Shown here piece after piece: positions 39,201 to 48,890 of a stretch of 64,000 nt of DNA. Position 1 is the first letter of the stretch, and each line of letters opens with the position of its first letter. Under the pieces are notes generated by a model that had not been told where the DNA came from, made no database searches, and saw only the letters and a program-made list of their open reading frames with translations. The position numbers and the translations under genes are program-made. Source of the DNA: Monarcha castaneiventris obscurior (taxonomy: Eukaryota > Chordata > Aves > Passeriformes > Monarchidae); assembly GCA_026261815.1 (NCBI GenBank), contig JAMPIT010000510.1, positions 16,836,001-16,900,000 of the forward strand, given 5' to 3'.

Positions 39201-41439
39201 GATTCTATAAGTGTTGAAGCACCTTATTCAGGCTTCGTTGCTACTTGGAATTGTATTGTTTTAATTCAAATGGAGAACAAACAAGAAAAAAAGGAAAAGA
39301 AAAAGTGTATTTTAAAGTGTTTTAAAATAAAAGCATGGTAAGCATGCTTGACAAAGGAAAACAGATTACACTATTGTGTTGTGTCTTCATGTTAGACACA
39401 AAACTTCAAATGAACAAAACAATGCATTTTAAAAGACACTTTCCTACTGAGTTTATACTTTTGCCTTGATTTATATTGTATTCTCTTCTTTTGACCTTTT
39501 TTTTAATATAGTCAGAGTGAAGGTCTTCCTTGAACATCTGTGGAATATTTTGCACACTTAGGCTAGATGTAAATAATGCATATCAGAGAGATGTAAACAC
39601 CAATGGGAGAAATAAATTATGTACGTGAACACAGGGCACTATAGCTAAAGTAATGAGTTGATACGTAAGAAACTTCCATTAACCTAATCATCAGAGAAAA
39701 ACAAAAACCAAACCTTATAAATGGAGGAATTCAACTTTGAAGAGCTGTTTCCTTTGGGGAGCAGAACTCCCAAGACATTTAAATGAGAAATTTAAAATGA
39801 ACCGGACAAAATAGCACTGAAGAATGTTAAAGAACACTCCTTTGTCAAGACCATAATGGTATTTTCCATCCCTAATCTTTGTGATCTCCTGTTTTTTCTT
39901 ATCATTTAAGACTGTCATGAATATTTTATTTGATTTTTGACCTACAAAAGAAGTGGTTTAGAGAATAAAGTTTTGTTGCAAGACTACCAGAATTCTTTAT
40001 TAATATTAGTTTCAATTCTATCCACAAGTATACCAAAATTACCAATATCACTGGTATCTCTTTTGTCTAAGCACAGATCAAGACATTTTCAAACCCAACA
40101 GACTAAAAAGCTGGTGAAATACTCAATGTGGAGGTGCTCATTTTTTAGGAACTTGCACCTGAAAAACAACAATTTTTACAGTAAAGTGGCTCTGCACCTC
40201 ATTGTCCATAGGAGAAGAATTAAGTGCCTTAGAACAAGACCCACAAAACCTAATCTAGGTGGTAAGAGTGTGCTGTGGACACAACTGTACATTGAATTCT
40301 GACTCTTTTTGATGTTCAGGTATTTTCATACTATTACTCCTTTGAGCAGAAATTTTTCTGAAGGTTTTGGGTGCTCATTTCTCTTTCAAAAACTAAGGAA
40401 AAAAGTGTAGGCAGAAGACTCCTGTCTGCTCTATATTGTAGTGATTAAGAAACTCCTCCAGGATGATGAAGGCAGGGCAACAATTCATTTTTCTCCTTTA
40501 GGGAATCTCCTGTCTCCTAAGAGCCTACAGGTGGACTTCTCTAGGGGAAAAGAAAAGAAAGGGAGTGCTCCATCTCCTTCTTCTTTTGAGCCTCTTACAT
40601 TTTTTGTAGACGGAAGGCCTGGTTTGCCTTCAGACAGATTAAGCAGGAGCCTCTATTCTGATTAAAGGTCTATCAATGGGAGCAGGGCACCCTGGGCTTA
40701 AGTCCCTGCTCCACTGATTGTCTCTGGATTTATGGATATAAAACACATAAATTGTCCGTAATACAGACACACAAAGCCATCTTTTGTCCTTCCCAAATGA
40801 GTGCCATAACCACAAGGTTACAGACTAATTCTCTCTCTCTGATCTAATGCATTTTTAATTCTTTCAAAGTGGAGCAGCTCCAACAGAAGGGGCAGACTGT
40901 GTTTTCTTCCCTTCCATGTCCCCCTGGACCATAGGCTGTTTACCTGACAAGCAGAAGAGAGTTGAAGTCTTTGTTGCACAAAGAGAGTGAACCAGATCCT
41001 TCAATTTGAGAAGGGTCTCGCCACTGAAATTTTTACATTAAAGTGAAGAGTAACCAAGCCTATGAGGAGAAAGCATCAAGTATGGCTGAAATTTTGCGTG
41101 GAGGTTTGCTTAGCAAACACGCTCCAAGACCTGATGGGCTCAGGCGTTGAGTGACTCAGTCAGATGAAGCCCGAGCTGCCTTTGGCCAAATACACGTTCT
41201 GAGAAATCTCAGCCTGAAACCGTAGCATCTATGGAAGTTAGTCACCTCCAAGACCAGCTGTAACTAAGCGAGTGGTGTGAATAAGCATGGCTCCACTGCT
41301 TTTAATACCTAGATTCCACATCAATCCCACCTTCAGTGTCCAAACCACGTCATGGGGCTTTGGAGACTCGGCGGGATCTCTGTACTTAGCAACCAGGCGA
41401 ACCTCCTGGAAATCCCAACGTACACATTGGCTAAAATTC
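39201..41439. other. Intergenic, upstream of DCLK1 island
   Basis: About 2.2 kb leading into the promoter island. A 121-codon open frame at 39937-40302 (+) has no splice context and resembles no protein family I know. GC content rises from about 41.1 kb. Confidence 0.45.
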
Positions 41440-41579
41440 CTTCTCAAGGCGTTTTTCGGGCTCAGGCCAGCTGCACCCCTCGCCAGGCAGGGCCCTGCCC
41501 CGGGCACAGGCAGCTCCCGACCGGGCACGGCTCACCGGCCGGGGCTGCCCGGGGCGGAGGGAGGCACCGGGACGGCACC

Positions 41580-41725
41580 GAGCCGCGGTGCGGCCGGGAT
41601 GCAGAGCAGGGAGAGCCCGCCGGGATGGTGACCCATGGTCCCGGCAGGGCACCGATCCGCGGTGAGGCTGGGATGCAGCCCAGGGAGATCCCACCCGGAT
41701 GGTGACCCACGGTCCCGGCAGGGCT
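41580..41725. repeat. Imperfect duplication of a ~90-bp unit in the promoter island
   Basis: A unit containing 'GGGATGGTGACCCATGGTCCCGGCAGGGC' at about 41622-41650 recurs as 'CCGGATGGTGACCCACGGTCCCGGCAGGGC' at about 41694-41723. The preceding bases are also similar (GGGATGCAGAGCAGGGAGAGCCCGCC versus GGGATGCAGCCCAGGGAGATCCCACC). Spacing between copies is about 72 bp. The repeat is upstream of the presumed transcription start. Confidence 0.7.
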
Positions 41726-41906
41726 CGGCTGGCACCCGGCGCTGCGCGGACAGGGCGCGCTGCCCGGAGCGGCTCCGGCGGCGGCATTCCCGCAGCGCCG
41801 ATGGAAGAGCGGGCCCGCAACGGGAGGGAGAGAGGGGGAGACAGCGGCGGCGGCGCCGCCCTCTGGAGAGCGCCTGGGAGAGGCTGGTGTGAAGAGCCGC
41901 ATTTCA

Positions 41907-42014
41907 ATGAGGGCCGGGCTAATGCAAATCACTGCAACCGGCAGCAGCAGAAGAAAGGCGAAGCAGCTGCAGCCCGGGCTCCCCAGCAGCGCGCTACAGC
42001 CAGGGGAGGCGTAA
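41907..42014 (+). other. Upstream ORF in DCLK1 exon 1 (35 codons)
   Basis: An ATG at 41907 opens a frame of 35 codons ending in TAA at 42012-42014, wholly within the presumed exon 1. A second in-frame ATG lies at 41922. If transcription starts upstream of 41907, this ORF would precede the DCLK1 start and could dampen its translation. The peptide is basic in the middle (SSRRKAKQ) and resembles nothing I know. The presence of an intact frame is seen; translation is inference. Confidence 0.4.
41922..41929 (+). promoter_or_regulatory. Octamer motif (POU/Oct factor site)
   Basis: A perfect ATGCAAAT octamer in the promoter island. POU-domain factors such as OCT1 and the neural BRN proteins bind this element, which would suit a neuronal gene. 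Its last use or conservation cannot be judged here. Confidence 0.45.
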
Positions 42015-42198
42015 CAAAGGCAGCAGAGCCGCTTTCTGCGGCAACTACTGCGGCTGCAGCCGGGTGGTCGCGGGGGGGAGGGCGGGAGCCGCCGCTCTTT
42101 GGCCGCTTCCCATTCCGAGCCGCCGCCTTCCCTCCGCGCCCGGCCGGCAGGTCTGAGTGAGGAGGCGCCCGCCAGGCTGCGGAGAGCAGGTAAGCGCC

Positions 42199-42216
42199 GG
42201 GGCCGGGGCCGGGGCC
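42199..42216 (+). repeat. Three GGGGCC hexanucleotide units beside the exon 1 donor
   Basis: Three uninterrupted GGGGCC units begin 10 nt after the exon 1/intron 1 junction. G4-runs of this kind can fold into quadruplex structures when expanded; three units are in the normal short range for such repeats. Confidence 0.9.
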
Positions 42217-42230
42217 GTCTCCGCCCTGCC

Positions 42231-42260
42231 CTGCTCTGCTCTGCTCTGCTCTGCTCTGCC
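42231..42260 (+). repeat. CTGCT pentamer microsatellite
   Basis: Six tandem pentamers (five CTGCT, then CTGCC), flanked by related CCCTG-type units on both sides. Located in the first 70 bp of intron 1. Confidence 0.9.
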
Positions 42261-42370
42261 GTGCCCTGCCCTGCGCGGGGGCTGCGGCGTGCGGGGCCGC
42301 CGGGGAGCGGTCGCGGCGCGGAGCGGAGGGATGCACCTGTGCCCATTGTGTGGGGCGGCGGCTCCGCGGC

Positions 42371-42520
42371 TGCGGGAGCGGGAGCCGGGCTGCGGGAGCG
42401 GGAGCCGGGCTGCGAGAGCGGGAGCCGGGCTGCGGGAGCGGGAGCCGGGCTGCGGGAGCGGGAGCCGGGCTGCGGGAGCGATTGCCAGGCTGCGGGAGCG
42501 ATTGCCGGGCTGCGGGAGCG
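42371..42520 (+). repeat. 20-bp G-rich minisatellite, about 7.5 copies
   Basis: The unit TGCGGGAGCGGGAGCCGGGC repeats in exact 20-bp register: five full copies (one with a single substitution), two copies with an altered second half (GATTGCCAGGC and GATTGCCGGGC types), and a final half copy. GGG runs with 3-4 nt loops on the + strand fit the G-quadruplex rule. Because 20 is not a multiple of 3, the array reads as an open repeat in every frame and creates long spurious ORFs (up to 367 codons). Confidence 0.93.
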
Positions 42521-43238
42521 CGGTCCGGCCCCGGGGCGGGCGCGGCGCTGCCCCGGGCTCCCCACGGCTCGGGCACCCCGCGGGTCGCTCCGTCATCCCG
42601 CGGGGAGCTGCGGAGCCCGCTGCCGCCTCCCGCGGAGCCGGGCTGTTCCACACGCGTTTCCCCCACCCCAGCAGAACAGACCCCATCTTTCCGTGAGCAC
42701 GCTGCCGCATGTGTCCGTGCTCCCCCAGCAAACCCCCCGCCCTCCCCGGTGGCTAGTGGTCATCCTGCTGCTTAGTCGCCGTATGATCTGCCCTGGGTCC
42801 CAGTCACATCGCGGCGTGATGTGGGTTTTTTTCATGGAACTGCTCACCCACACCTGTATTATAAATAATTCTGTAACAGATGTTAGGGTGTGAAGTGTTG
42901 GCATGGTGGTTTTTCAGGGGCGTGTCCGTTCGTTTTTCCGTATCTCCCTGTATAAGACTATATATTTATGCACACAAACGGAAACGCCAGATCAAATTGT
43001 TTAGGATTTCTTTGTCTGCTCTGACCTTGTGGTTTAAACACGCTTTTCCATACATACCAGGACTGTGGAACTAAAGGAGAGCTCTATTTCAGCTTTAAGG
43101 ATGTAATTGGGAATTACAGACATTATTGGTAAAAGCATAAACGTGTGGAAGAAAGGACTGTGACTCGCACTTCTTCCTCCCCTCATCCAAAATTAATAAA
43201 GCTGAAAGACTCTGAAAAAAGTATATCTTCGTCTAAAC

Positions 43239-43263
43239 TTTTTTTTTTTTTTTTTTTTTTTTT
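43239..43263. repeat. T25 homopolymer in DCLK1 intron 1
   Basis: An uninterrupted run of 25 T residues. It could be the reversed poly(A) tail of an old retroposed copy, but the flanking sequence does not identify one. Sequencing length error is likely at this site. Confidence 0.85.
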
Positions 43264-44400
43264 GTGTGTATTTGAGATAGTTGATAGTTTCAGGAAAGAA
43301 AACAGCAGACCTAAGAAAAATCCATTTTTCTTGGCACAGGAATTGCTTCAGAGATACCGTTTCTGAATTGTGCATGCTGGGATTGTTTAAATCTGAATAA
43401 CAGGTTCTTACTGGAATTGGATGTGAATTAAAATAATTGAGATAATTTTTCTGACATGGAAGCAGTGGTGGCGTGTTCTCAGTCATAAGCTGTGGCCACT
43501 AAGCTGTAATTTTCATTTAACATATAGAGAAGCATCAGTGAAATGCCTCAGCAAATGTTCTTGTTCATTGCACTGTCTTGTTCATTTGCCTGAAGTGGGA
43601 TGTAGTGTGCTTGGGAAAAGCAGAGACCAGTCTTATATATCTAGGAAAACACACGCTCACATATATTGCCCTATGTGTAGGTACCTTTACAGGATTTACA
43701 AGTATAAATCCAGCATTAATACATAAGCATATGATCCTGTGTCAATGTGACAAAGTCAGTTGTGAGCTGTAACCAAAGTAGGATACATAATTTCCACTAG
43801 GGCCCCACATTTGCCTTAGGTGCTTGGGCCAGCCCAGTGCATGAGCTGCTCTGAGAAGTTGCTGGGTGCATCACCTACAGCTTTGCAGCATCAGGATCCA
43901 GCTGTATAATTCTTGGGTTAATAAAAACTTCTTCAAACCAAAGAGCATCTGTAAGTTTTTCTCTATGTCCTCCCACTGTTCTTCAGGCGGTCTGAATACA
44001 TTTTTTTTTTCTTAATGGTCACATCATTATGAGTGGTTGAAACAAAGCTAGTGCTTGCTGGTTTTTGTCTTTTTATTGGAAATCAATGAGAGAGGCCACT
44101 TCTAAATTAGGTCTGTGTATCTGTGCTAAAAATAAACTTACTGTGCTTTACTATTCTGCAGACAACTGCAAATCTAGGTGGCTACTAAATTAAAACGAAT
44201 ATGTTTTGAACCTAATGATCTTTTGATCATTCTACTCTTTTTGTATTTTTGTGTCTTCTGTTTGTGAGGATTAATGTGCAGTTTGTGGTATTTAGTCTTG
44301 TGTTGGTTGTAAAAAGGAACAGAAATATTTGCCTCCTTGGTTTTACTTCAAAACATGTGAACTTCTGTTTATGTAAACTGTGTTGAACAACTGGGATTAT

Positions 44401-44590
44401 TTTGGTCAGGACTGATGGGTTTTATTCACTGTCAAGCATGGGAGACACCAATTGCTAATTTGCTCAATGACACTGATTTTATCACTCCTTTGGTGATAGC
44501 AAAAAAAGCTGTTGGCCTTAATCAATTTGAATATTAGGCTAGGATATCAATAATACATCTTGCGAGTCTTACAGAGCACTGAAGTAACTC
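44401..44590 (+). repeat. Duplicated element copy A (intron 1)
   Basis: Copy A of a diverged direct repeat whose partner is at 46671-46867. Shared landmarks in order are TTTGGTCA, a stretch ending in TATCACTCCTT, GTGATAG, AAGCTGT, and a final 20-mer with 19 matches (ATCAATTTGAATATTAGGCT here). Similarity fades after about 44550. A small hairpin is formed by TATCACT (44480-44486) and GGTGATA (44492-44498), with one G-T wobble. Confidence 0.75.
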
Positions 44591-45327
44591 GCTCATTGAA
44601 AAACACTGTCTCCCTCTAATATATTTTTTATTTAATTTCATGCCATTTGAGCCCTTTTGTTGGTTGACAGTATGTAAGGCAAATGCCCAAGTCCAACTAA
44701 AGTAATCTATTACAAAGCTTAGGCTGTGAGGAAACCAGTAATATACAGGTAGTTTTTAACATTGGAATTGACCCACTAGGTGTGATAATCCTGATTCTCA
44801 TTGCTAGTCTGCCAGATCTATTCCTCTGAAAATTTCTTAATTGTTTAGTTGTTGGCAACTGGCTGCCCTTCTGAAACATCACCTCTTGAGATCACAGTTG
44901 GAGCCAAGAGTTTGGTGGGGGCAAACAGTCTAGAAGGTAGATGAGACTCAAATAGCACCTGAATATAACATGAGAAAAAGTAGAAAGCTGATGCATTTGT
45001 TCCTTTTTTCCAGTAGGTCAACTTTGTCACCTCAGTTTCCAAGTTACTGAATTTGAACAAACACTTCTCAGTGCTTGCAAATCATTAGCATTTGGGTTCA
45101 TGAGTGATGCTGTTGTGATGCCTAACTTAAATGTAGTTCTTAAGGCATGGCAAGAGGCTTATGTGTAAAATGACCATATGAATGTAGCATGGTTTTATTC
45201 AAACATTTTCTCAACCTAGAAAGTAATCCTCTCTATGGGCCTTGTATAGAAGAGGAAGCCTTAAATTGAGCTCCCTTTAAACTTCTAAGTTTGTGAAGCT
45301 TTTTCTTTCCTGTTGTGCATTCCTTAG

Positions 45328-45340
45328 GCTGAACTTCAAG
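45328..45340 (+). other. DCLK1 exon 2, 5' UTR part
   Basis: Thirteen nucleotides between the acceptor AG (45326-45327) and the ATG. The A at -3 and purine-rich CAAG context make a good Kozak environment for the start at 45341. An in-frame ATG at 45293 lies in the intron and would be removed by splicing, so it is not the start. Confidence 0.8.
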
Positions 45341-45716
45341 ATGTCCCTTGGGAGAGATATGGAGCTGGAGCATTTTGATGAGCGTGATAAGGCGCAGCGA
45401 TATGGAAGAGGGTCCCGGGTGAATGGTTTACCCAGCCCTACTCACAGTGCCCACTGCAGCTTTTACCGAACCCGTACTCTACAGACCCTGAGCTCTGAGA
45501 AGAAAGCCAAGAAAGTTCGTTTCTATCGTAATGGAGACCGGTATTTCAAAGGGATTGTTTATGCCATCTCCCCTGACCGGTTTAGGTCCTTTGAAGCTCT
45601 CCTGGCTGATCTGACCCGAACTCTGTCCGACAATGTGAACCTGCCCCAGGGAGTGAGAACAATCTACACAATTGATGGCTCCAAGAAGATTTCCTCCTTG
45701 GACCAGTTAGTAGAAG
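45341..45716 (+). CDS. DCLK1: Doublecortin-like kinase 1, exon 2 (residues 1-126, first base of codon 126)
   Basis: DCLK1 is a microtubule-binding Ser/Thr kinase related to doublecortin. It acts in neuronal migration, axon and dendrite growth, and progenitor cells. This exon encodes the N-terminal tail from [20 protein letters not shown] through the conserved [20 protein letters not shown] segment, and most of the first doublecortin domain (about residues 57-143), including [20 protein letters not shown] and the [16 protein letters not shown] turn. The run [14 protein letters not shown] and the LxxLVEGE boundary are those of DCLK1; DCX has a different start and linker. Residue 3 is Leu and residue 22 Gly where, from memory, human has Phe and Ser. 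The exon ends after the first base of a Gly codon, before the donor GTGAGC. It joins exon 3 in frame to give VEGESYVCG. Call is secure at gene level. Confidence 0.97.
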
Positions 45717-46285
45717 GTGAGCAGTAAGATCTGTAGGTGTAAAGTTAAATTTGAGTCAGCCTATATCTAACCTGTTAAGTCTTTCAAAAATAGGTAATGG
45801 CATTGTTCTTATTGATAAAGAAAGGATTTTTCAATGCTCTGAATAGAATTGTGAATATCTTAAATGATGCCTTGAAATATTGTTGCCTTGCTACTTATTT
45901 CCTTGTTGAACATGTCTGACCTTTTCCTTTCAACATAGTGTTCATAGGCCTAGATCCTGAAGATTACAGCTAATCCTTCTTTTCATAAAGATGCAAGGTC
46001 AAGTGCCAATGAGAGTTTAGTCTGTTATACTTCAAAAGGTCGGTGGTGCTAATGAAACCTATGTGAAATTCAGTTTGGATGTCTCTGGTTTTGGTTTTTT
46101 TAAGTCTGTCTCTAGCTAGTGTAGAGGTCTATCTCTTCTCTACAGGTAAATATGTCTTAAGTAAAATACTAGCCTCTCATTGAGTGGCATAAATGTTGGC
46201 AACCTGTTAAAAGAGTAATATTGTAGCCATGATTCAGTTGGGGTATATTGTGAAATTTTTCTCCCCTCTAATATTTTCCTTTTGC

Positions 46286-46625
46286 CCAGTCATAAAATTG
46301 GTAAGGTTGAAAAAGACCTGTAAGATCACTGAGTACAGCCATTAACCCAGCACTGCCAAGTCTATCACTAAATCGTGTCCTTAAGTGTCTGCACATCTTT
46401 TAAAAACCTACAGGGCTGGTGGCTTAACCACTTTTCTGGGCAGCCTATTCCAATGCTTGACAGCCCTTTCTGTGAAGAAATTTTTTCCAATACCCAATCT
46501 AATCCTCCCCTGGCAGTACTTGAGGCCATTTCCTCTTGTCTTATTGCTGGTTACTTGTAAGGAGAGGACCAACACCGACCTTGCTACAACCTCCTTTCAG
46601 GTAGCTGTAGAGATCTTACATTGTT
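46286..46625 (-). mobile_element. CR1 LINE fragment, antisense, in DCLK1 intron 2
   Basis: Antisense CR1 3' region: a degenerate 'GTCATAAAATTGGTAAGGTTGAAAAAGACC' start, the 'AACCCAGCACTGCCAAGTC' block, 'GGCTGGTGGCTTAACCAC', 'CCTATTCCAATGCTTGACAG' and 'GTGAAGAAATTTTTTCC', then the 'CCCCTGGCAGTACTTGAGGCCATTTCCTC' block. About 340 bp, 5'-truncated, and longer than the related copy at 21004-21215, with which it shares the same orientation and block order. Confidence 0.88.
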
Positions 46626-46670
46626 TGTAAATAGAGCTCACATACCTGCAGTATAAACCATCACCATTGA

Positions 46671-46867
46671 TTTGGTCAGAACTGACAGTTCTTGGTCACT
46701 GCCAAATGTCAGACATGCCAGTCATTAATTTGCCCATTGACAACGACATTATCACTCCTTCAGTGATAGTTCTATTGGCAAAAGAAGCTGTCAGCATTGA
46801 TCAGTTTGAATATTAGGCTTAAAAAATTAATAGTACTTTTCACAAATTTTATGCATAGTTAAAGTAC
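46671..46867 (+). repeat. Duplicated element copy B (intron 2)
   Basis: Copy B of the direct repeat whose partner is at 44401-44590, about 2.27 kb upstream and on the other side of exon 2. It carries ATCAGTTTGAATATTAGGCT and TATCACTCCTT like copy A, plus an extra 7-8 bases after GTGATAG. Its hairpin is TATCACT (46750-46756) and AGTGATA (46762-46768), fully Watson-Crick, whereas copy A has a G-T wobble at the last pair. It begins about 45 bp after the end of the CR1 fragment. Confidence 0.75.
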
Positions 46868-48775
46868 CTTTTCTAACATGAAGTGCTTCTGAACTGCAGT
46901 GGGTTTCTGGTGTAAAACATCAGAATGTCCAAAGTATAAAGGCATTGACTATCACACGGCCATAAATGAGAGTGTTTCTTACCTGTGATGTTTCTTACCT
47001 GTAATGTGTTCCAAGAAAATAAAGGTGGAACAATTATTTCATTTTTGCTTTCATGCCCTGGCCCCAGTGTGCCACAGGCAAACCAATAAAGGAGGGATAT
47101 ACAGCCAATTGAGAGTTGTAACAGAGATTGCAATTTCTATGTGATTTTCATTTTTAGCACCAGGTGAGAGAACTTGCAGTATCAGGATGTAATGAGAGGA
47201 TCAGAAGAAGGCTAATATGGAGAGAAAAGAATAAAAGGATAATGCCAAATGTGTCTCTGGAAGGAGGAGCACAGCTTTGCATAGCAGGTGTTTAGCCACC
47301 ATTGGGTTGCGTCCTTTTTGTGTCATGGCAGAGGAAAGCTTTTTAAGTTTTGGGAACCTGATATTCTTGATAATCTTTCTTGTGTAAAAAAGAAAGTAGG
47401 GGACAACATGAAGATGCTCCAGAAAGAAAATCAAAGGGATGGGATTGTCTGTCTGAGTAATAGGTTTGGGGGTTAGGACCAGAGGTGTAGTGGAATAGAA
47501 AAGAAGTTGGTCTTAGGAGCCATGTTATCAATTTCAGGGCCGAGTTAAAACTGTATTTTTCAGGACAGGATTTAATTGGTAGAGAAAATCAATTTCTGGG
47601 AGGAAAGACCAATATTAATCAACATCTGTTTAAAAGCAGTCTTTGTGCGTTTGCTTATTTGATTGGTATGCTCAACTAGAAGCAAGTTTCATTGATGTTG
47701 ATTTACACAGTCCTTTTGCAGCCAGTCAGAACCAGTTTTGAAAAGAAAGAACTGAATTCAGAAATAAATTCAGCAACCTGTAAGATTGGTTTATTTTGGC
47801 ATCCTAGAGAAGAATAATACCAGTTATTAATCAGTCAGTCAAAATGAATGACAGTGCAGAAGCCTAGGTTTATTTTTAAAAAGGCATTTGGGATTCCTTC
47901 TCATCCTGTGGGACTTCATTCCTTACCCTTTCAATGGATACATCTTCCCTTCCTGGTATGGTTCAAGGAGGACAGTCTTGTTTTCTTGTGCCATTAAGAC
48001 TTACAGAAGTCAGTCTTTGTGTGGAAGAAGAGCGCTACATCCTCATTCTGTCTGAACAGGGGCTTCTGTTTATTTGTGTAAAACTGCAGGGTGGGTTGTT
48101 TCACTCGTAGAACTTCACAGTGGAGCACGGGTTTGTATATTATTAGCTCAATGATGGTTTTTGCATAAGCCCCTTCCACTCTTTACTACACAAATTTATT
48201 AGAGTTTGGCTAGTCTGGTACAGCATTAATTAGCTTGAAGCTGTGCTTTGTGTTTAAATAGCTGGAAAATGACTTGATTTTTGCCTCCTGCCAAATTACA
48301 TTTGTGCTCCAACTACTGAAATATGAAGCACTGCTTTCTTCGTGGCGAGACTATTCCCTTCCTGTGTGAATTCACAGATTAATTTATTGACACTGTTATG
48401 ATTTTATGTGGTTGGGGGGGACATTGATTTGGTGAATGCATTGTAATGCAAATGTATAAAGCCTTGATTTTTAGAGTTGGTTTTTGTCTTTATGCCTGTG
48501 AGGAAGTTCCTGTAGTCCTACCTTCTCATGCGATGCATAAAGACACAGAGGCTCTTGGGGAAAATGAGGCAGCAGCCACTGTCTTTCATCCCAGAGCTAA
48601 ATACACAGAACTGCATGAAAGATAGTCCCAAAGGAAAAAGGTTTGTAAAAGAGCTGTTTTGCTTCAGTTATATTTCATTTCAATTCAGAACTGGCATGGC
48701 TGTGTGCTGGTGCTGTAGATTATTTTGTGGTGCATGGACACATTTTCTCTTTATTTGAAAAGAATATCTTCCCTG

Positions 48776-48890
48776 GGTGTGGGGATTTTGTGGGGTTTGT
48801 GGTTTGATTGATTTTGGTTTTTTGTTGGGGCTTTTTTTTGTTTGTTTTTGTTTTTAATCTTTTTGTTTGGTTGTTTTTCTTAAGACTTAG
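48776..48890 (+). repeat. G/T-rich low-complexity tract
   Basis: About 115 bp almost without A or C on the + strand: runs of GGGG and TTTTTT alternating with TTTG and GTTT. It is preceded by a G-run at about 48415-48420. It is a simple low-complexity tract in intron 2. Confidence 0.8.

Larger units (their letters stand above)
41890..42189 (+). other. DCLK1 exon 1, 5' untranslated (5' boundary uncertain)
   Basis: The 3' edge is well supported: GAGAGCAG|GTAAGC gives a strong donor with GT at 42190-42191. The 5' edge is arbitrary; I set it just before the octamer and upstream ORF. In mammals DCLK1 begins with a non-coding exon, and the ATG lies near the start of exon 2. The same is true here, because exon 2 carries only 13 nt before the ATG. 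The exon is GC-rich and includes CAG/GCAGCAG-type runs at about 41940-41955. Confidence 0.65.
41440..42780 (+). promoter_or_regulatory. CpG island, probable DCLK1 promoter
   Basis: About 1.3 kb of very GC-rich, CpG-dense DNA rises abruptly from AT-rich flanks and ends about 2.5 kb before the first DCLK1 coding exon. No TATA box precedes the presumed exon 1, which fits a dispersed CpG-island promoter. The island contains an octamer site, tandem repeats on both sides of the splice donor and many GGGCGG-like GC boxes. DCLK1 is mainly a neuronal and progenitor-cell gene. Which transcription start is used cannot be read from the sequence. Long open frames on both strands here (up to 367 codons) reflect the lack of stop triplets in GC-rich DNA and the 20-bp repeat. 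Confidence 0.8.
42190..45327 (+). other. DCLK1 intron 1
   Basis: A 3.1-kb intron bounded by the donor GTAAGC at 42190 and the acceptor TTCCTTAG at 45320-45327. Its first 600 bp are in the CpG island and carry the tandem repeats. The rest is AT-rich, with a 25-base T run at 43239-43263 and one copy of the duplicated element (44401-44590). No further coding exon is evident. Confidence 0.8.

Noticed and set aside
41431..42893. Long open frames on both strands (up to 367 codons) across the GC-rich island
   Set aside because: Low stop density in GC-rich DNA and a 20-bp repeat that stays open in all frames explain them. The predicted peptides are Pro/Ala/Arg/Gly-rich low-complexity sequence with no domain.
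45293..45340. Upstream in-frame ATG extending DCLK1 by 16 residues
   Set aside because: It lies in intron 1, before the acceptor AG at 45326-45327. Orthologues start at the ATG at 45341.
46375..46630. Short frames containing GWWLNHF-type peptide, also at 21018-21296
   Set aside because: Both arise from antisense CR1 repeat sequence, so they are repeat shadows and not a shared gene.
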